NCBI GenBank assembly: GCA_029964075.1
Contig: CM057147.1
Coordinates: 29,161,513 to 29,225,512, forward strand
DNA: 64,000 nt
DNA from: Patiria pectinifera
Taxonomy: Eukaryota > Echinodermata > Asteroidea > Valvatida > Asterinidae
Reading direction: 5' to 3'
This document shows, in pieces, positions 1 to 11,920 of this stretch. How positions within the stretch are numbered: the stretch's first letter is position 1; every line of letters begins with the position of its first letter. The translations under genes and the position numbers were made by a program. Under the pieces are notes generated by a model, which did no database searches, was not told the origin of the DNA, and saw only the letters and a program-made list of their open reading frames with translations.

Positions 1-356
1 ATCTGTTTTCTTTCCTGGCCTGTCTTCTGTTTCGGCTCTCACTACTCTCCCATCTCAATATATTCCTTCGAAAATTCATTCTTTCAAGTTTATCTCAGCC
101 ATTTTTTTGGTCGTGAAGACATCAGCGCGAACCAGAGTGGACCTGAGGAATGACAGCTGACGTCACACCCAAATGTCGGGACTATTAATTTTATTGAAGA
201 TCTGCATGTAACACTTTCAAAATCTACAATATGAAAGCCCAATTCTTTCTTTTAGTACAAGAATTATTTAAATCGGTCATGTACTTTTTAAGTTACCGAA
301 TTTTAAACACAACCACCGTTTTAAAGTTCTGTACACGGATCACCAAAACGTTGTGC
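1..356. other. non-coding, nothing recognised
   Basis: No exon, repeat family or RNA gene could be recognised here. The sequence is AT-rich, and the open frames are short with no splice-site support. Confidence 0.4.
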
Positions 357-424
357 CATCTTTCGGCAAAACGAAAACAATTCACACACACATCACATGT
401 GATTTGTTTTCGTTTTGCTGAAAG
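357..424. repeat. short inverted repeat (hairpin)
   Basis: Two arms of about 25 bases, around CTTTCGGCAAAACGAAAACA and its near reverse complement, flank a loop of CA dinucleotides. No flanking target duplication was identified. It probably is a small foldback element. Confidence 0.6.
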
Positions 425-682
425 AACACTTACCTTTTTATTAATGGGGTTATTAATTAAAGTGTAATATTTTTGGTACCGGTATGTCAACCTCTTTGTT
501 TTGTTTTCACCCCATCTCATTACATCTCAAGGTGAAGGCCCCTACAAGCCAAGTGAAAAACAATTAGCAATTAAATTTTACTCACCCTATATAATTGGAT
601 ATATACCACCATGTCACTCATAGTACTCTCCGTATTGGGATAGCATAATAGTTGTCGATGAGAACACTGCTTGAGATTCACA

Positions 683-1234
683 AAATGACTCGGACTCGGA
701 GACAAGGACTCGGACTCGGATACCAAGGACTTGGACTCAGACTCGGACTCGGATACCAAAGACTCGGACACCAAGGACTCGGACTCGGATACCAAGACTC
801 GGACTCGGAGACACGGACTCGGACTCGAAGACACGGACTCGGATACCAAGGACTCGGACTCAGACTCGGACTCGGATACCAAGGACTCGGACTCGGATAC
901 CAAGACTCGGACTCGGACTCGGACTCGGATACCAAGACTCGGACTCGGATACCTCGGACTCGGACTCGGATACCAAGGACTCGGACTCAGACTCGGACTC
1001 GGATGCCAAGGACTCGGACTCGGACTCGGATACCAAGGACTCGGACTCGGATACCAAGGACTTGGACTCAGACTCGGAGACAAGGACTCGGACTCGGATA
1101 CCAAGGACTCGGACTAGGATACCAAGGACTCGGACTCGGATACCGTAAGGACTCGGACTCAGACTCGGACTCGGATACCAAGGACCCGGACTCGGATACC
1201 AAGGACTCAGACTCGGATGGGGTGGACTCGACTA
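683..1234. repeat. GGACTC-based satellite
   Basis: About 550 bases are built from GGACTC hexamers grouped into units such as GGACTCGGACTCGGATACCAA. Because the unit is a multiple of three, several frames on both strands stay open and read as Asp-Ser, Arg-Thr or Ser-Pro repeats. These are not genes. Unit boundaries vary, with AGACTC and GGACTT variants scattered throughout. Confidence 0.9.
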
Positions 1235-1679
1235 CAGCACTGTATATGTAGTTCAGAACTTGAACCCTCACAAACCCTCAATTGCAAGGGTCACAAAACT
1301 CTCTGAATCAAGAAAAAACTGAGGGCATCCAATGGTGATTAATAGTCAGCGTATAGGCAATTTTGGGCCTATATACTGCTCTGCAACCATAAGAACGTAT
1401 ATAGGCCTACATTGTAATTTGTTTACCGTAATTTATTTCAATATCTGTTGTCATCTCAACTGTCTCTTTTGTGCACATTGCAGGTTGGCTGTTCGACACC
1501 ACAGGCAGTTACACCACAGCATTTGTTTTCATAGGCTCCATGCAATTCCTTCCGATGTTTCCTCTTCTCATTCTCAGGTATTATCGATGCTTAGAGGAGA
1601 TGCACGGGGCGAACTTAAATAGACCTTCTGGTAAATAGAGTCCGATTAGGAACAAACACACATGTATGTGCTCGACGGC
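1235..1679. other. non-coding, nothing recognised
   Basis: Unique-looking AT-rich sequence. The open frame at 1332-1622 has no family resemblance and no splice context. Confidence 0.35.
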
Positions 1680-1682
1680 TTT

Positions 1683-2205
1683 AAAGGGAAAATACAACAT
1701 TTGCAAACATCAAAAAATAAAATTACCAAATCATTTTGAAATACCTTGCTGGACTGTTAGTGCATGACAGTGTAAAGCACCCTGTAAAATCATGACACCT
1801 GGTATACTGTCATTTTCAAGAAAAGTGGTATTTTTGTATCAATTTCCAACGCTGGTCGGCCGACCAGCGTTGGAAAAAACTGGCTTTTTTCAAATACTGG
1901 CCCCAATTGACCATCGCACTTGTTTGCAATCGATTACACACCTATGAACGGGTACAAGCCAGCTAGACTGGTTCCCTGACCTTACAATTCCCCTATGTAT
2001 GTAAAGTGCTATGTTTCTTCTTATATGGAGTCAGGGAACCAGACTACAGGAAAATGATTGTTTTTCTTGGTTTTTATAGCATTTTCGAACCCAAAACCTC
2101 AAAAAAGTCATTGTAACTATATTTGCTTTATATTTCCAACCCCCCAATTCCACCCATTTCTGAAAATTACAGCAAAAGCAAATGATGTATATTCCCTTTG
2201 AACAA
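1683..2205. mobile_element. TTAA-flanked non-autonomous element, copy A
   Basis: The left end reads TTAA-AGGGAAAATACAACATTTGC. The right end reads GCAAATGATGTATATTCCCT followed by TTGA, so the termini are inverted repeats flanked by TTAA or near-TTAA. The middle holds a perfect palindrome, CCAACGCTGGTCGG and its complement at about 1848-1875, and an inverted pair around GGTTCCCTGAC at about 1970 and 2035. A diverged reverse-oriented copy sits at 10919-11455. The TTAA target suggests piggyBac-type mobilisation; no transposase is present. Confidence 0.65.
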
Positions 2206-3168
2206 GTGCGTTTAAAACCAGCTAGGGGCCTGGACGCTAAAAAAAAATGGCCTGAACCAAATGCGATGGCCGTTATCGGCGACCAAGCCCCAAGCCGCAT
2301 TTAAACGTACATGTACTTGTTTAAAGGGGTATTACGGTCTGAAATCCCCGAAAACTTAATGATTTGGATTGCTTACTTATACTAAATCTAAGGTCTTGTT
2401 GAAAGGAAAGATGTCCTACCGTTCCCCGTGAAAAGACGAAAAACCTGGTTGTTTCATCGGACGCCACGGACCTTCTGTGGCGAACCCTTATGTATTTCAA
2501 GTCATGTAACTTCAATGTACGCTTCACGTTGTGTGTGTGTGTGTGGTGCGTAATACCATTGATGTCTATTACATGTATATAGAATTTAATATTGTATTAA
2601 CTAAATACCGCATCAGGATACGATAGTAGTGGACACTAAAAAATAATATTGGCATTCGGCTAATGAAAATTACAGCAAAAGCAAATGATGTATATTCCCT
2701 TTGAACAAGTGCGTTTAAAACCAGCTAGGGGCCTGGACGCTAAAAAAAAATGGCCTGAACCAAATGCGATGGCCGTTATCGGCGACCAAGCCCCAAGCCG
2801 CATTTAAACGTACATGTACTTGTTTAAAGGGGTATTACGGTCTGAAATCCCCGAAAACTTCATGATTTGGATTGCTTACTTATACTAAATCTAAGGTCTT
2901 GTTGAAAGGAAAGATGTCCTACCGTTCCCCGTGAAAAGACGAAAAACCTGGTTGTTTCATCGGACGCCACGGACCTTCTGTGGCGAACCCTTATGTATTT
3001 CAAGTCATGTAACTTCAATGTACGCTTCACGTTGTGTGTGTGTGTGTGTGGTGCGTAATACCATTGATGTCTATTACATGTATATAGAATTTAATATTGT
3101 ATTAACTAAATACCGCATCAGGATACGATAGTAGTGGACACTAAAAAATAATATTGGCATTCGGCTAA
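2161..3168. repeat. near-identical 504-bp tandem duplication
   Basis: 2161-2664 is repeated directly at 2665-3168. Visible differences are one or two substitutions (for example AACTTAATG versus AACTTCATG) and the length of the GT microsatellite near 2530 and 3035. The unit contains the right end of the preceding TTAA element and a copy of the TTAAAGGGG family. The near identity means a very recent event or an assembly artefact. Confidence 0.9.
2319..2664. repeat. TTAAAGGGG dispersed repeat, copy 1
   Basis: It starts TTTAAAGGGGTATTACGG and carries the block GTTGAAAGGAAAGATG, then GACGAAAAACCTGGTTGTTT. The same succession occurs at 24853-25326 and 62363-62872, and again in the tandem copy at 2823-3168. 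No coding capacity. Confidence 0.6.
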
Positions 3169-4362
3169 AGAGATTAATACGCCTTTTCAGTATTATCATC
3201 TTCACCGATGTGTATTTATTGCGCGAAATGTATATTACAGGAATGTCAAATTTCAATTAATTGTACTACTTTTGTTTGGTAACATTTTTGATCGACCAAT
3301 TATCATCAGGAAGTTTGTTATTTTATTATTTAATGGCTCAGTTATCGTGCCAAATTGTTCCGTCTGCAATGCTGGAATGTTGAATAAAACACGGGCAACT
3401 TGTAAATACGTCTGTGCATGGCACTCCAGCGTGCGCATTATTTTGTTTGATGAATTTAATTGAAAAATTCTTGAAATCGATTGAACAAAGACAGATTCAA
3501 TGTAGATGGTCATCAGGTGAGACGAATTCCATTGAAATTTTTAACGACTTCAAAAGGACAAATGTTGAAATTGATTGACCACTGATCAATTGAAATGACG
3601 AACGACTAATATTGTAGCATTTGCGCGTAAGTTCTCGAGACGAAATTAAAGTTAACCGTTTATGAATTTGAATGAAAACAGTTTTAAAATGTGCGGAAAA
3701 ACCTATACTACAATCTGTTTTGAAGTGCTGGCGCTTTCATTTCCTACAAAATGCTAAGTGTCACCGAAATGAGGAAAGCCTACACCTGCCCTCCACCCCT
3801 CCCCCAACCCTTCCCGCTGGATACGCCACTGCTCCCTAAAGATATTTTCCACAGTGTTGTGTATGGACTTGAACTAAGACTAGCAGACTATTAATGTACA
3901 AGTTTGTCAATGCGCAAGCGTTGCACAAGCGTCTGTTTGGAAAGTTCCAGTCATTGCAGCCTCGACTCCTGGGGCGCGTGCTCGTTCCTTACACTAACGA
4001 TCGCGCAAGGCATGATGGGAAACAGCATGGCGCTGCAAGATCGTACCCACGGGGCACGAGGTTGCAGTCATTGATCTTTATAATTATAACCGACATACAG
4101 ATCCTTCTCATTTGATTGGTGGAACTCACATCACGTGGCATTCGTTATTGCTCCCATTCATGCCGCGGCTCAAAAAGTACTATCCGCCCATGGGGAATGG
4201 GAAATATTATAACACCTCACCCACAGATTCTGTGTCTTGATTGGCCAAGAGCGAGTCACATGTTACTTTCTAATTTTGCTATCTTTCTGAGCACGGCCAA
4301 AAGTACTATGCGCATAGCAACCAAAGTACTATACCATTAGCAACCAAAGTACTATTTCCACG
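3169..4362. other. non-coding, nothing recognised
   Basis: AT-rich with short unrelated open frames. Small direct repeats of AAAGTACTAT occur around 4300-4355. No exon or RNA gene supported. Confidence 0.35.
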
Positions 4363-4605
4363 GCGCGGTATTTGTGTGCAAATGCATGCTGGTGTGCGCG
4401 TTGCGCGTTGTGCGTAGCGCGTATTATTCCAAAGAGAGCGCGCTGCAGACTTGGGTTCAAACATTTCGTCAAGGGGTAGTTTTTAAGAGAGAAGTACATT
4501 TTCCACCAATTTTGTATCGAAATTGAAGTTTATTTCAGCTGTGTTCAGATTTAAATAATTTAAAATATTAAAATCAAGCAGAATCTATGGGTGAAGTGTT
4601 ATAAA

Positions 4606-4768
4606 ACAAACATTGAATGCTTTATCTCGTGGTGAAGCAAAACTAGCCTCCCTCGGTGATCCATGGATCATTCTATTTTCCCTCGGCTTCGCCTCGGGAA
4701 AATAGAATGTCCATGGATCACCTCGGGAGGCTAGTTTTACTACACCACTCGAAGCATTCAATATTTGT
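4606..4768. repeat. constant-loop hairpin H1
   Basis: Arms of roughly 70 bases pair at about 85 percent and close on the loop CTCGGCTTCGCCTCG. The outer ends read ACAAACATTGAATGC and, on the other strand, ACAAATATTGAATGC. Loop and ends recur in H2 (5012) and H3 (41716), but the arm sequence in between is different. Confidence 0.8.
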
Positions 4769-5011
4769 ATACTATTCAACAGTTAGGATAATGACGCGGT
4801 ATTTGTGTGCAAAATGCGCACTGGTGTGCGCGTTCAGCGTTGCGCGTAGCGCGTATTGTTCCAAAGAGCCAGCCTGCGCTCGCTACAGCGTTGGTTCAAA
4901 CATTTTCGTGAAAGGGTGGTTTTGAAGAGAGAAATACATTTTCCTCCAGTTTTGTATTGAAAAAAAGTTCAAATATATCAAATGACAAGGATCTATATGT
5001 CAGTTATATAA

Positions 5012-5177
5012 AACAAATATTGAGTGGCTTTAAATTGTGAAATGGGAGTAATATTATCGCTCGGTAAAATCTGGACTTTTCCAGTTCACTCGGCTTCGCC
5101 TCGTGAAATGGAAAAGTCCAGATTTTACCTTGCGATAATATTTCTCCCATTCCACGCTGAGCCACTCAATATTTGTA
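5012..5177. repeat. constant-loop hairpin H2
   Basis: Ends ACAAATATTGAGTGGC, loop CTCGGCTTCGCCTCG, with paired arms including AAAATCTGGACTTTTCCA. Only the block CTCGGT about 35 bases before the loop, the loop and the ends are shared with H1. Confidence 0.8.
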
Positions 5178-5345
5178 TACCATATACACTGTGTAAATGG
5201 AGATCAATGGTTCCAGTACTTTCCCTCTCTTGTTCAAGTGATAGTTTTGAGTTATCAACGTTATTGTGATCCTTGGACAGAACGTTAAAACGGTGGTTGT
5301 GTTTAAAATTACGTAACTTGAAAGCGATTTGAATGATTCTTGCAC

Positions 5346-6088
5346 TTAACTCTTTCAGTGCCCGCGACATTTCAAAAGTTTAACCCTAAAGTGCCCAACT
5401 TCGAGCTTTTTTAAAAATTATTCAAAATTCTCTAAAAAAAAGAAGTAAATACATTGTAAGTTGTAATCACCAAACTTGTTGTATCTTGCTCTCTGGTATA
5501 TTCCTGTTACCTTCAAAAGTCAATATGGGTCATGCACCTAGTAATAAACCCTGAAACACTCTCCTGAACACAGGGGAATTTCGCACTTTTGCAGAATATA
5601 CGTGTGTCGCGTCTGATACCCCTCCTCAGACAAACTCTGTTCATTATCATAAATATTGTCATGATTGTCACTTTTAGCACCATCATTATCATTTGTATCA
5701 GTATCCCAATGTTCGTCTTCTGACTCACCATCCAGTTCTGAAATATCCATGGATTATTCTGAATCAGAAAAGTAATCCCTTTCCCTGTCCAAATTGGCGA
5801 AAAAATACACTGATTCTCTCTGGAGATAACACGCGAGCTCGGTCTATGGGCGCCGCCATTTTGTCAACAAGTCGAAACTCAGTGTGACGCCCTCTCACAA
5901 TAACTCGAATATAAAAATAAATACAGGTCGTACATGCATGAAAATCATGTGATGAAAATTGTACCATTAGAAAGAGCGAGATCGCCCCCTTTTGATAACA
6001 TGTTTATTCTACCTCGTACATGTACGAGGTTTGGCGATTTTAAGCACGAACATTACCTCGTACATGTACGAGTTTGGCACTGAGTTAA
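5346..6088 (-). mobile_element. piggyBac-like element relic
   Basis: TTAA target sites (5346-5349 and 6085-6088) flank inverted termini: CTCTTTCAGTGCC on the left and GGCACTGAG on the right. This matches the TTAACYCTTTCAGTGCC-type ends of piggyBac relatives. Near the right end CTCGTACATGTACGAG occurs twice. A minus-strand open segment at 5538-5750 begins with an acidic stretch (MDISELDGESEDEH), as is usual at piggyBac transposase N termini, but the catalytic part is missing. It is an internally deleted copy. Confidence 0.7.
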
Positions 6089-7986
6089 AGATATAGTTCG
6101 TCATTTGTAATTTGTGCATTTTGTTCGTTTGAAGCAACAAAAGTGTTCAAAATCTAATGAAGGATACTGAACAACTAACCCGATGAAGTTTCAGCTCAGC
6201 TTCAGCTGTATATTCCGAGCAAAACAGCATTCTAGGATCTCAATTTTAAATCAAAAGTTGCTGAATCATGTTTTGAATTTTTTGAATTGCAGCTATGCGC
6301 GATGTCGCGCACTGATCCAACGAATTATAGCAACCGCGCGCGTGTGTGCGTCGTGCCAATGCTTGCGCGCGCTGCGCCGAATAACAAAACGAACTACTAA
6401 TTTAAATTTTCCTACGGTGCGTCTTAAGGCCTTCTTTCGTTGATTACTTCAAAATGACAGCTTGCCAGAAAGAATAATTTCACAGGGAGTTTATTCCCCG
6501 TACTATCTTTCAACCAAGTATGTTTTTCAACAATAATTACGCCAGTTACTTTTCGGATGGCTGCAAATGATGGACAATATAGCTTTAAAAAGAAAAGCGG
6601 CGAACGCACCCTTTTTATATGCCCACCTGTTTCTTGTCCTCAGGTGTGTCTCCACTGCCTTTTGATCTTTGCTTAGGTTTTGTTTCATCCGATATGTCGC
6701 TAAAACCAGCAAATCCGTGCCGGCGAGTGAGGGGATGGGGGATGACCAAACTTGCCAGGTAGTGGAAATTCGACATTCGGGGTTTAGGGAGGGGAGGGGA
6801 GGGTGGCCACAGGGGTCGCTATTTATGATACAGTGGCAGTGTGAAACATGACGTCATCCCGTCTGCGCAATCTGATTGGTGGTTGCCTCCGAAAATTGCC
6901 TCAAAGTAGAAACTGATTCTACGTCGTTGCCTCCGAGTTGCCAGCGTAATGCTTTCGGATCGCATGTCGTGACACACAAGACAATCTGTGAGCAACCAGA
7001 TTGCCAGCAACTTTGATGGCCTCAAAATTGCCCGAAAATTGCCCCGTGTGACATCGGCTTTTAATGGCCGTTCATAAATGATGTGATCAGTGCAGCATGC
7101 AACAGTGTACGCATTATATGTGCACTGATGCATAATCCATCATTTTGGTTCCAAGTTATCAAAGTAGGTACGTGTCAATTGTTGAGTTGTAAAGTTACCC
7201 CAAGGGACACAATTTCTGGCGACGAGCACTGTGTGAAGGCTTCCCGAATCCGCGTCGATAAGGGCTTTACTTGAAATGTTAGGCCCTATATGGGCCTTAA
7301 TTTTGTTACTGGATTAATGAGGCTCCAAAACCCCTTTCGTTAGATTTACTAGAAATATTCTTGACACAGATGGACATTCTAGATTGTTGCATTGTACAAA
7401 TGTAAAGAGGAACTGAATCTCAGGCCAGTTGGACGATTCTTTAATTAAAATTCTAGATAATATATAGGGCCAAATTAGTACGCCGGTGCAGCGCATAAAA
7501 AAAGAGGGACAGCCCCTCCGCCCCGATTCAAAGTGTACTACGAAGTGTTTTTGATAATTGCAACTATAGCTAGAAATTTCTTAATTCCCCTGAGACATAT
7601 CTTAACTAAGCTGTCTAGGCATGCAAAATACATTTGGCATTTTGTACACCCAGTATGGAACACAGCGTATGTGCAAAAGGGCGCCCTCTACCCGATTTCT
7701 CAACCCCAAGAGGGCGCTGTCCATTCTGCAATGTGGGAATTCCCCATGTGAGCAATAAACAGGCATCGGGGGCGTTTCTGTTTCGCGGAATCCACACACA
7801 AAACTGTATTTCGGATTGATGTAGACTCTCATCGACAGCATCAGTGATTCTGGTAAGGTAGTGAAGGTATAATTTATACATCTTTACTAATTCTACCTCC
7901 ATGATGTTTGTAATCTGTAGGGATATTTATTTTATCATTCACTGCTTCAGCGTGTACAGGTGTATGTACCTGACTACTTGCTACGC
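6089..7986. other. intergenic, no gene seen
   Basis: AT-rich sequence with short open frames in all directions and no family resemblance. Small inverted fragments around GGCGCCCTCT and AGAGGGCGCT occur at about 7680-7730. Confidence 0.35.
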
Positions 7987-8466
7987 AGGGGCTAGCCTAG
8001 CCCCATAAATGTGGCCTATTTACTGAACTGCCTCCGTAAACATAGGCCACACACCGACCATGTACAAAAACGTGTCGACGGAGCCAAATTTTGATTTTCA
8101 CATTTAGGCTTACTTTGTAGGTTTTTTTTGCTTTAGAAGCATTCTCATCCTCTATATAGGCTAATCAGAAAGTGCTGCCTTTTTCAGATGTCTAATTTTT
8201 GTGAAATTTCATGTTGAAATTTTGATACGAAAACGTGTAAAAATGAATCTGGAAATTTCACGAAAAATGGACATCTGAAAAAGGCAGCACTTTCTGATTA
8301 GCCTATATAGAGGGTGAGAATGCTTCTAAAGCCAAAAAAACCTACAAAGTAAGCCTAAATGTGAAAATCAAAATTTGGCTCCGTCGTCACGTTTTTGTAC
8401 ATGGTCGGTGTGTGGCCTATGTTTACGGAGGCAGTCCAGTAAATAGGCCACATTTTGGGGCTAGGG
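7987..8466. mobile_element. foldback element FB1
   Basis: Two arms of about 225 bases are inverted copies of each other, from GGGGCTAGCCTAGCCCC and AAATGTGGCCTATTTACTG inward to AGAAAGTGCTGCCTTTTTCA. The central loop is only tens of bases. A single-arm copy lies at 61028-61303. No coding capacity. Confidence 0.85.
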
Positions 8467-9273
8467 CTAGCCCGACTGCATCTGGCCGTACGTACTGTTG
8501 CAAGCTCTGTAGTACGGCCAGACACCCAACGCTCCCCCAAACGCTGAACTCAGATGTGGCGATTTTGCTACCGATTTTGATCGAGATTATCTTCTTATCC
8601 AGGACAGACCTTTCCAAAGTTTACATTACTAGTCTTAGAGGAACTCATACCTTTTCGAAAAAAAACCCATTCTTTTATCCCAAAATCTTCATCCATCTGG
8701 CCAAAAGACGACTTTCAGTCATCATCTTCCACGAATATCGTCCCGAAAATGTCCCTCCATGCGATTTCAAAATGGCGGCCGCATTGTAATGTATGCATTA
8801 TGCAGGCGCACTTTGGCAAGGTTATGAATATGCATTGTTCAGTTCATGACCTCGTGTTTGTATGGCCAGCCGCTCCATGCGACCGACAAACGTCATGAAC
8901 TGCAATGCATATTCATAATCTTGCCCAAGCGCACCCGCATAATGCATAAATTACAACACAACCGCCATTTTGAAATCGCATGGAGGAACAAATCGGGACG
9001 ATATTTGTGGGAGTTGATGACTGAAAGTCGTATTTTTGGCAATATGGATAAAGATTTTGGGATAAAAGAACATTTTTTTCGAAAAAGTATGAGTTCCTCT
9101 ACAACTAGGAACCTTGGAAATGTCTGTCCTGGATGACAAGACAATCTCGATCAAAATTGGTAGCAAAATTGCTACATCAGAGTTCAGCGTTTAGGGGAGC
9201 ATTCGGTGTCCGGCCGTACTACTACAGAGCTTGCGATAGTACCGTACGGCCAGATGCAGTCGGGCTACGCAGG
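8467..9273. mobile_element. foldback element FB2, abutting FB1
   Basis: Nearly 400-base arms are inverted copies around a centre near 8865. The outer ends are GACTGCATCTGGCCGTAC and its complement, followed by GCAAGCTCTGTAGTA. The short direct repeat GCTACGCAGGGG occurs both left of FB1 (about 7980) and right of FB2 (about 9263), so the two foldbacks form a nested or composite insertion. A roughly 90-base miniature with the same ends lies at 51221. Confidence 0.85.
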
Positions 9274-10918
9274 GGTGTATCCAGGAATTTTTTGGGGGGA
9301 GGGTGCGTTGTTGGTTTTCATCAGGAAATCAATGTTAAAGGGTAGATAAGTTTTTTTTCTTGGGACATGTCACACCTGGCCTCCTTAAAATCAATGGGGG
9401 GCTCGTACCATACTTTCAATAGGGGCGCTGTTCTAATCCGTGGATCATAGCCTATCATATCACTACAGTGTACAAATATCATTTTTTGGTTGCGGGAGTC
9501 ACATTATTTTTAATGTATTTCCATGAAAACCTAGTGGAGCTGGGGGGGGGGTTGTTATAAATCCCCCCTCCCCCATCCCCCGGGGGCCGTGCCTGCTACG
9601 ATGTAAATGTAACTTAAAATGACAACTTCGAGTACCAAAACATGTTCAGTTGTAGATGTTCAGTTCTTCTAGATGGCTCACACACTGGACTTGATCCCCC
9701 CCCCCCCTATTTTGAGCGAAATTATTCGTCATTATATGTTCGGGGAAAAGTAGATTTTGAGGATATTGACAATCAGGCCTTTTGTTAAAGTTGATATTAA
9801 AAATGGAACATACCTGATTAAAAACCAGGGAAAATCAAAAGAATTAAATGAACATGTAAAAAAATGACCTTTGACTCAGAGAAAATTACCGTAAATTTTT
9901 TTCGGGGACAAACTCCCTTCAGATTTTGCCTCAAATGTGAAGGACATACATTATGGAGAAGTCCATTATTACTGTATGGCTCTATATTACTGTATGGCTC
10001 TTTTTTATTTGACTTGGTGTCTGTATTATGGTGTCATATGTTTATCACCATAAATAAGACCCATGTTAAATAAGAGCCATTACAGCCTTGAGTGTCAGGC
10101 TACACATTTGCTCCTGTTACAAGACGCGACAGTGATGAGACAGTGACGCACTGGGGGGGGGGGGGCCCTTGGGGGCTTGAGGTCCCCCCTAGAGGTTGTT
10201 TAATTATTTTTTGGGGGGGGGGATGGGGTTAAATTTTTTGGGGTCCATGATTTGACCGTGGTTGTAATTTATGTGGCCTGTTTTCGAGTGGTATGTAATT
10301 GGCACTCGTACTAATGTCAAAAAAAATCCGGCCCCCCCCAATTTTCTTTTCTGCGGCAAACATTTTTGGCAACAAATTTTGAAAACTAAAAATTCTGAAA
10401 ACGGTTTGAAAACAAAATTGTGAGCCCCCCCCCCCAGCCAAATCCTGGGTGCGCCACCGGGACGAGAGGACAAAAACGCTTTAGTTTTTGATAAAGGCGA
10501 TCTGGTTCACCATATTTTTATAAAACCTCTCAGACATGTGGCTTATGGTGTACTCTATCGAAAATGCCTTGTTCCCCGATCCACAGGTTGCTTTAAAAAT
10601 CTGGGATAAAACGCCAAGAATTCTTTCTGAGAAAAAAAATAATCAGAAACAGCGCCCTCTATCGATATAGCCAGAAACCTGTTGCACGTAACGAGTGCAG
10701 GCTAGATGATCCTTCTTTCATGCTAAATTCTTGCTTTTTGTCGTCCTCAGCAGGATGCCAACAATACTTCATTACAGTTTTGTCCAATTTTGAAATGATC
10801 AAGTTTTAAGATCGCAGGTTATTCATTAGCTACAGGAAAATCGCTCGGTATGGTAAATCCTAGAGAAGAAAAATTCATGAACTGTTTTTCTCAGGGTAAC
10901 ACTTTTAGTTCTGGTTAT
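9274..10918. repeat. intergenic with G- or C-run dispersed repeats
   Basis: No gene seen. Dispersed repeat fragments carry long homopolymer runs: near 9280, 9395 (GGGGGGCTCGTACCATACTT), 9540 and 9700, and at 10205-10462. The 10205-10462 copy ends in CAAATCCTGGGTGCGCCACC, which reappears in inverse orientation at 26628. The block at 9395 has an inverted relative at about 50350. Confidence 0.5.
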
Positions 10919-11455
10919 ACTTTAAAGGGAATGTACATCATTGGCTTTTGCTGTAATTTTCAGAAATGAACTATTTGAGAGGTTAGTATAATAGATCAAA
11001 TATTGTTACACACTGACATTTTTGAAGTTTTGTGTTCGAAAAGGTTGGAAAAACCAAGAAAAACACAAATGATCAAGTAGTCTGGTTCCCTGACTCCACA
11101 AAAGATCAAATGGACCAATTTATAGATGATGGAAAATTGTAAGGCAAGGGAACCAGTCTAGCTGGCCTGCACCCGTTCATGAACATTTAACCAATAGCAA
11201 ACAAAATTTTGACTGAAAAAAATGGTAAATTTGGAGCAGTAGTTGAAAAATAGTTAGGTTTTTCCTACGCTGGTCGGCCGAACACCGTTGGAAATGTTTA
11301 CAAAAATACCATTTTCTTGAAAATGACTTCACACCAGGTGCCATAATTTTACAGGATGCTTTAGACTGTCATTTACCAACAGTCCAGCAAGGTATTTCAA
11401 AATGATTTGGTAGTTTTATTTTTTGATGTTTGCAAATGTTGTATTTTCCCTTTAA
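10919..11455. mobile_element. TTAA-flanked non-autonomous element, copy B
   Basis: Reverse-oriented relative of 1683-2205. The left terminus is TTTAAAGGGAATGTACATCATT and the right is AACATTTGC-complement ending TTCCCT-TTAA. The central palindrome is degraded (GCTGGTCGGCCGAAC). It is more diverged than copy A, so the family is not young. Confidence 0.65.
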
Positions 11456-11920
11456 TTTACATTTGTTTTAATATTGAACAGATCCTGCAGTTCACATTTG
11501 ACAATGACACACGAACCGTCTGGAAAACCTTTTTTGCTTGCTAGAGTGATATCGACCTTTGCTATTTTAACCCCAATAAGTAGTTGAAGCTGTGTTGAAT
11601 ATTCATGTCATGTATTCGAATATTCATGGAGTTACTGTTATTATTAGAATTTTTGAATAACAGATTGAAGGAACAATAAACAAACTTTTTGTCGGTAAAG
11701 TTGTTTCTATTTGTCTTTATTTGTTTCTTAAATTTCCTTGATTTATATGATATCTTGATTGATACCAGCAGAAGATAAAATCAAATTGTTATGATTATGA
11801 ACAGATTTGTGCAGTTATTACTTTCGTTGAACAGCTCCTTCCGGTATTTTACTGAATATTCAAATTCTAAATAGAGAGAAATTCAAGTATTTGAAATGAC
11901 TTTCGAAATTGACTCAATTA
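11456..11920. other. non-coding, nothing recognised
   Basis: AT-rich spacer between two repeats. No exon or RNA gene supported. Confidence 0.35.

Larger units (their letters stand above)
4363..5190. repeat. two tandem, diverged copies of a hairpin-bearing unit
   Basis: 4363-4768 and 4793-5180 share a body: GGTATTTGTGTGCAAA, a GCGCGTTGCGCG-rich stretch, TTCCAAAGAG, GTTCAAACATTT, AGAGAGAA.TACATTTTCC. Each ends in a long hairpin. The bodies align readily, while the hairpin arms differ between the two copies, apart from a few shared blocks. Confidence 0.7.

Noticed and set aside
652-1251. Long Asp-Ser/Arg-Thr open frames on both strands
   Set aside because: Pure translation of the GGACTC satellite; open in several frames at once.
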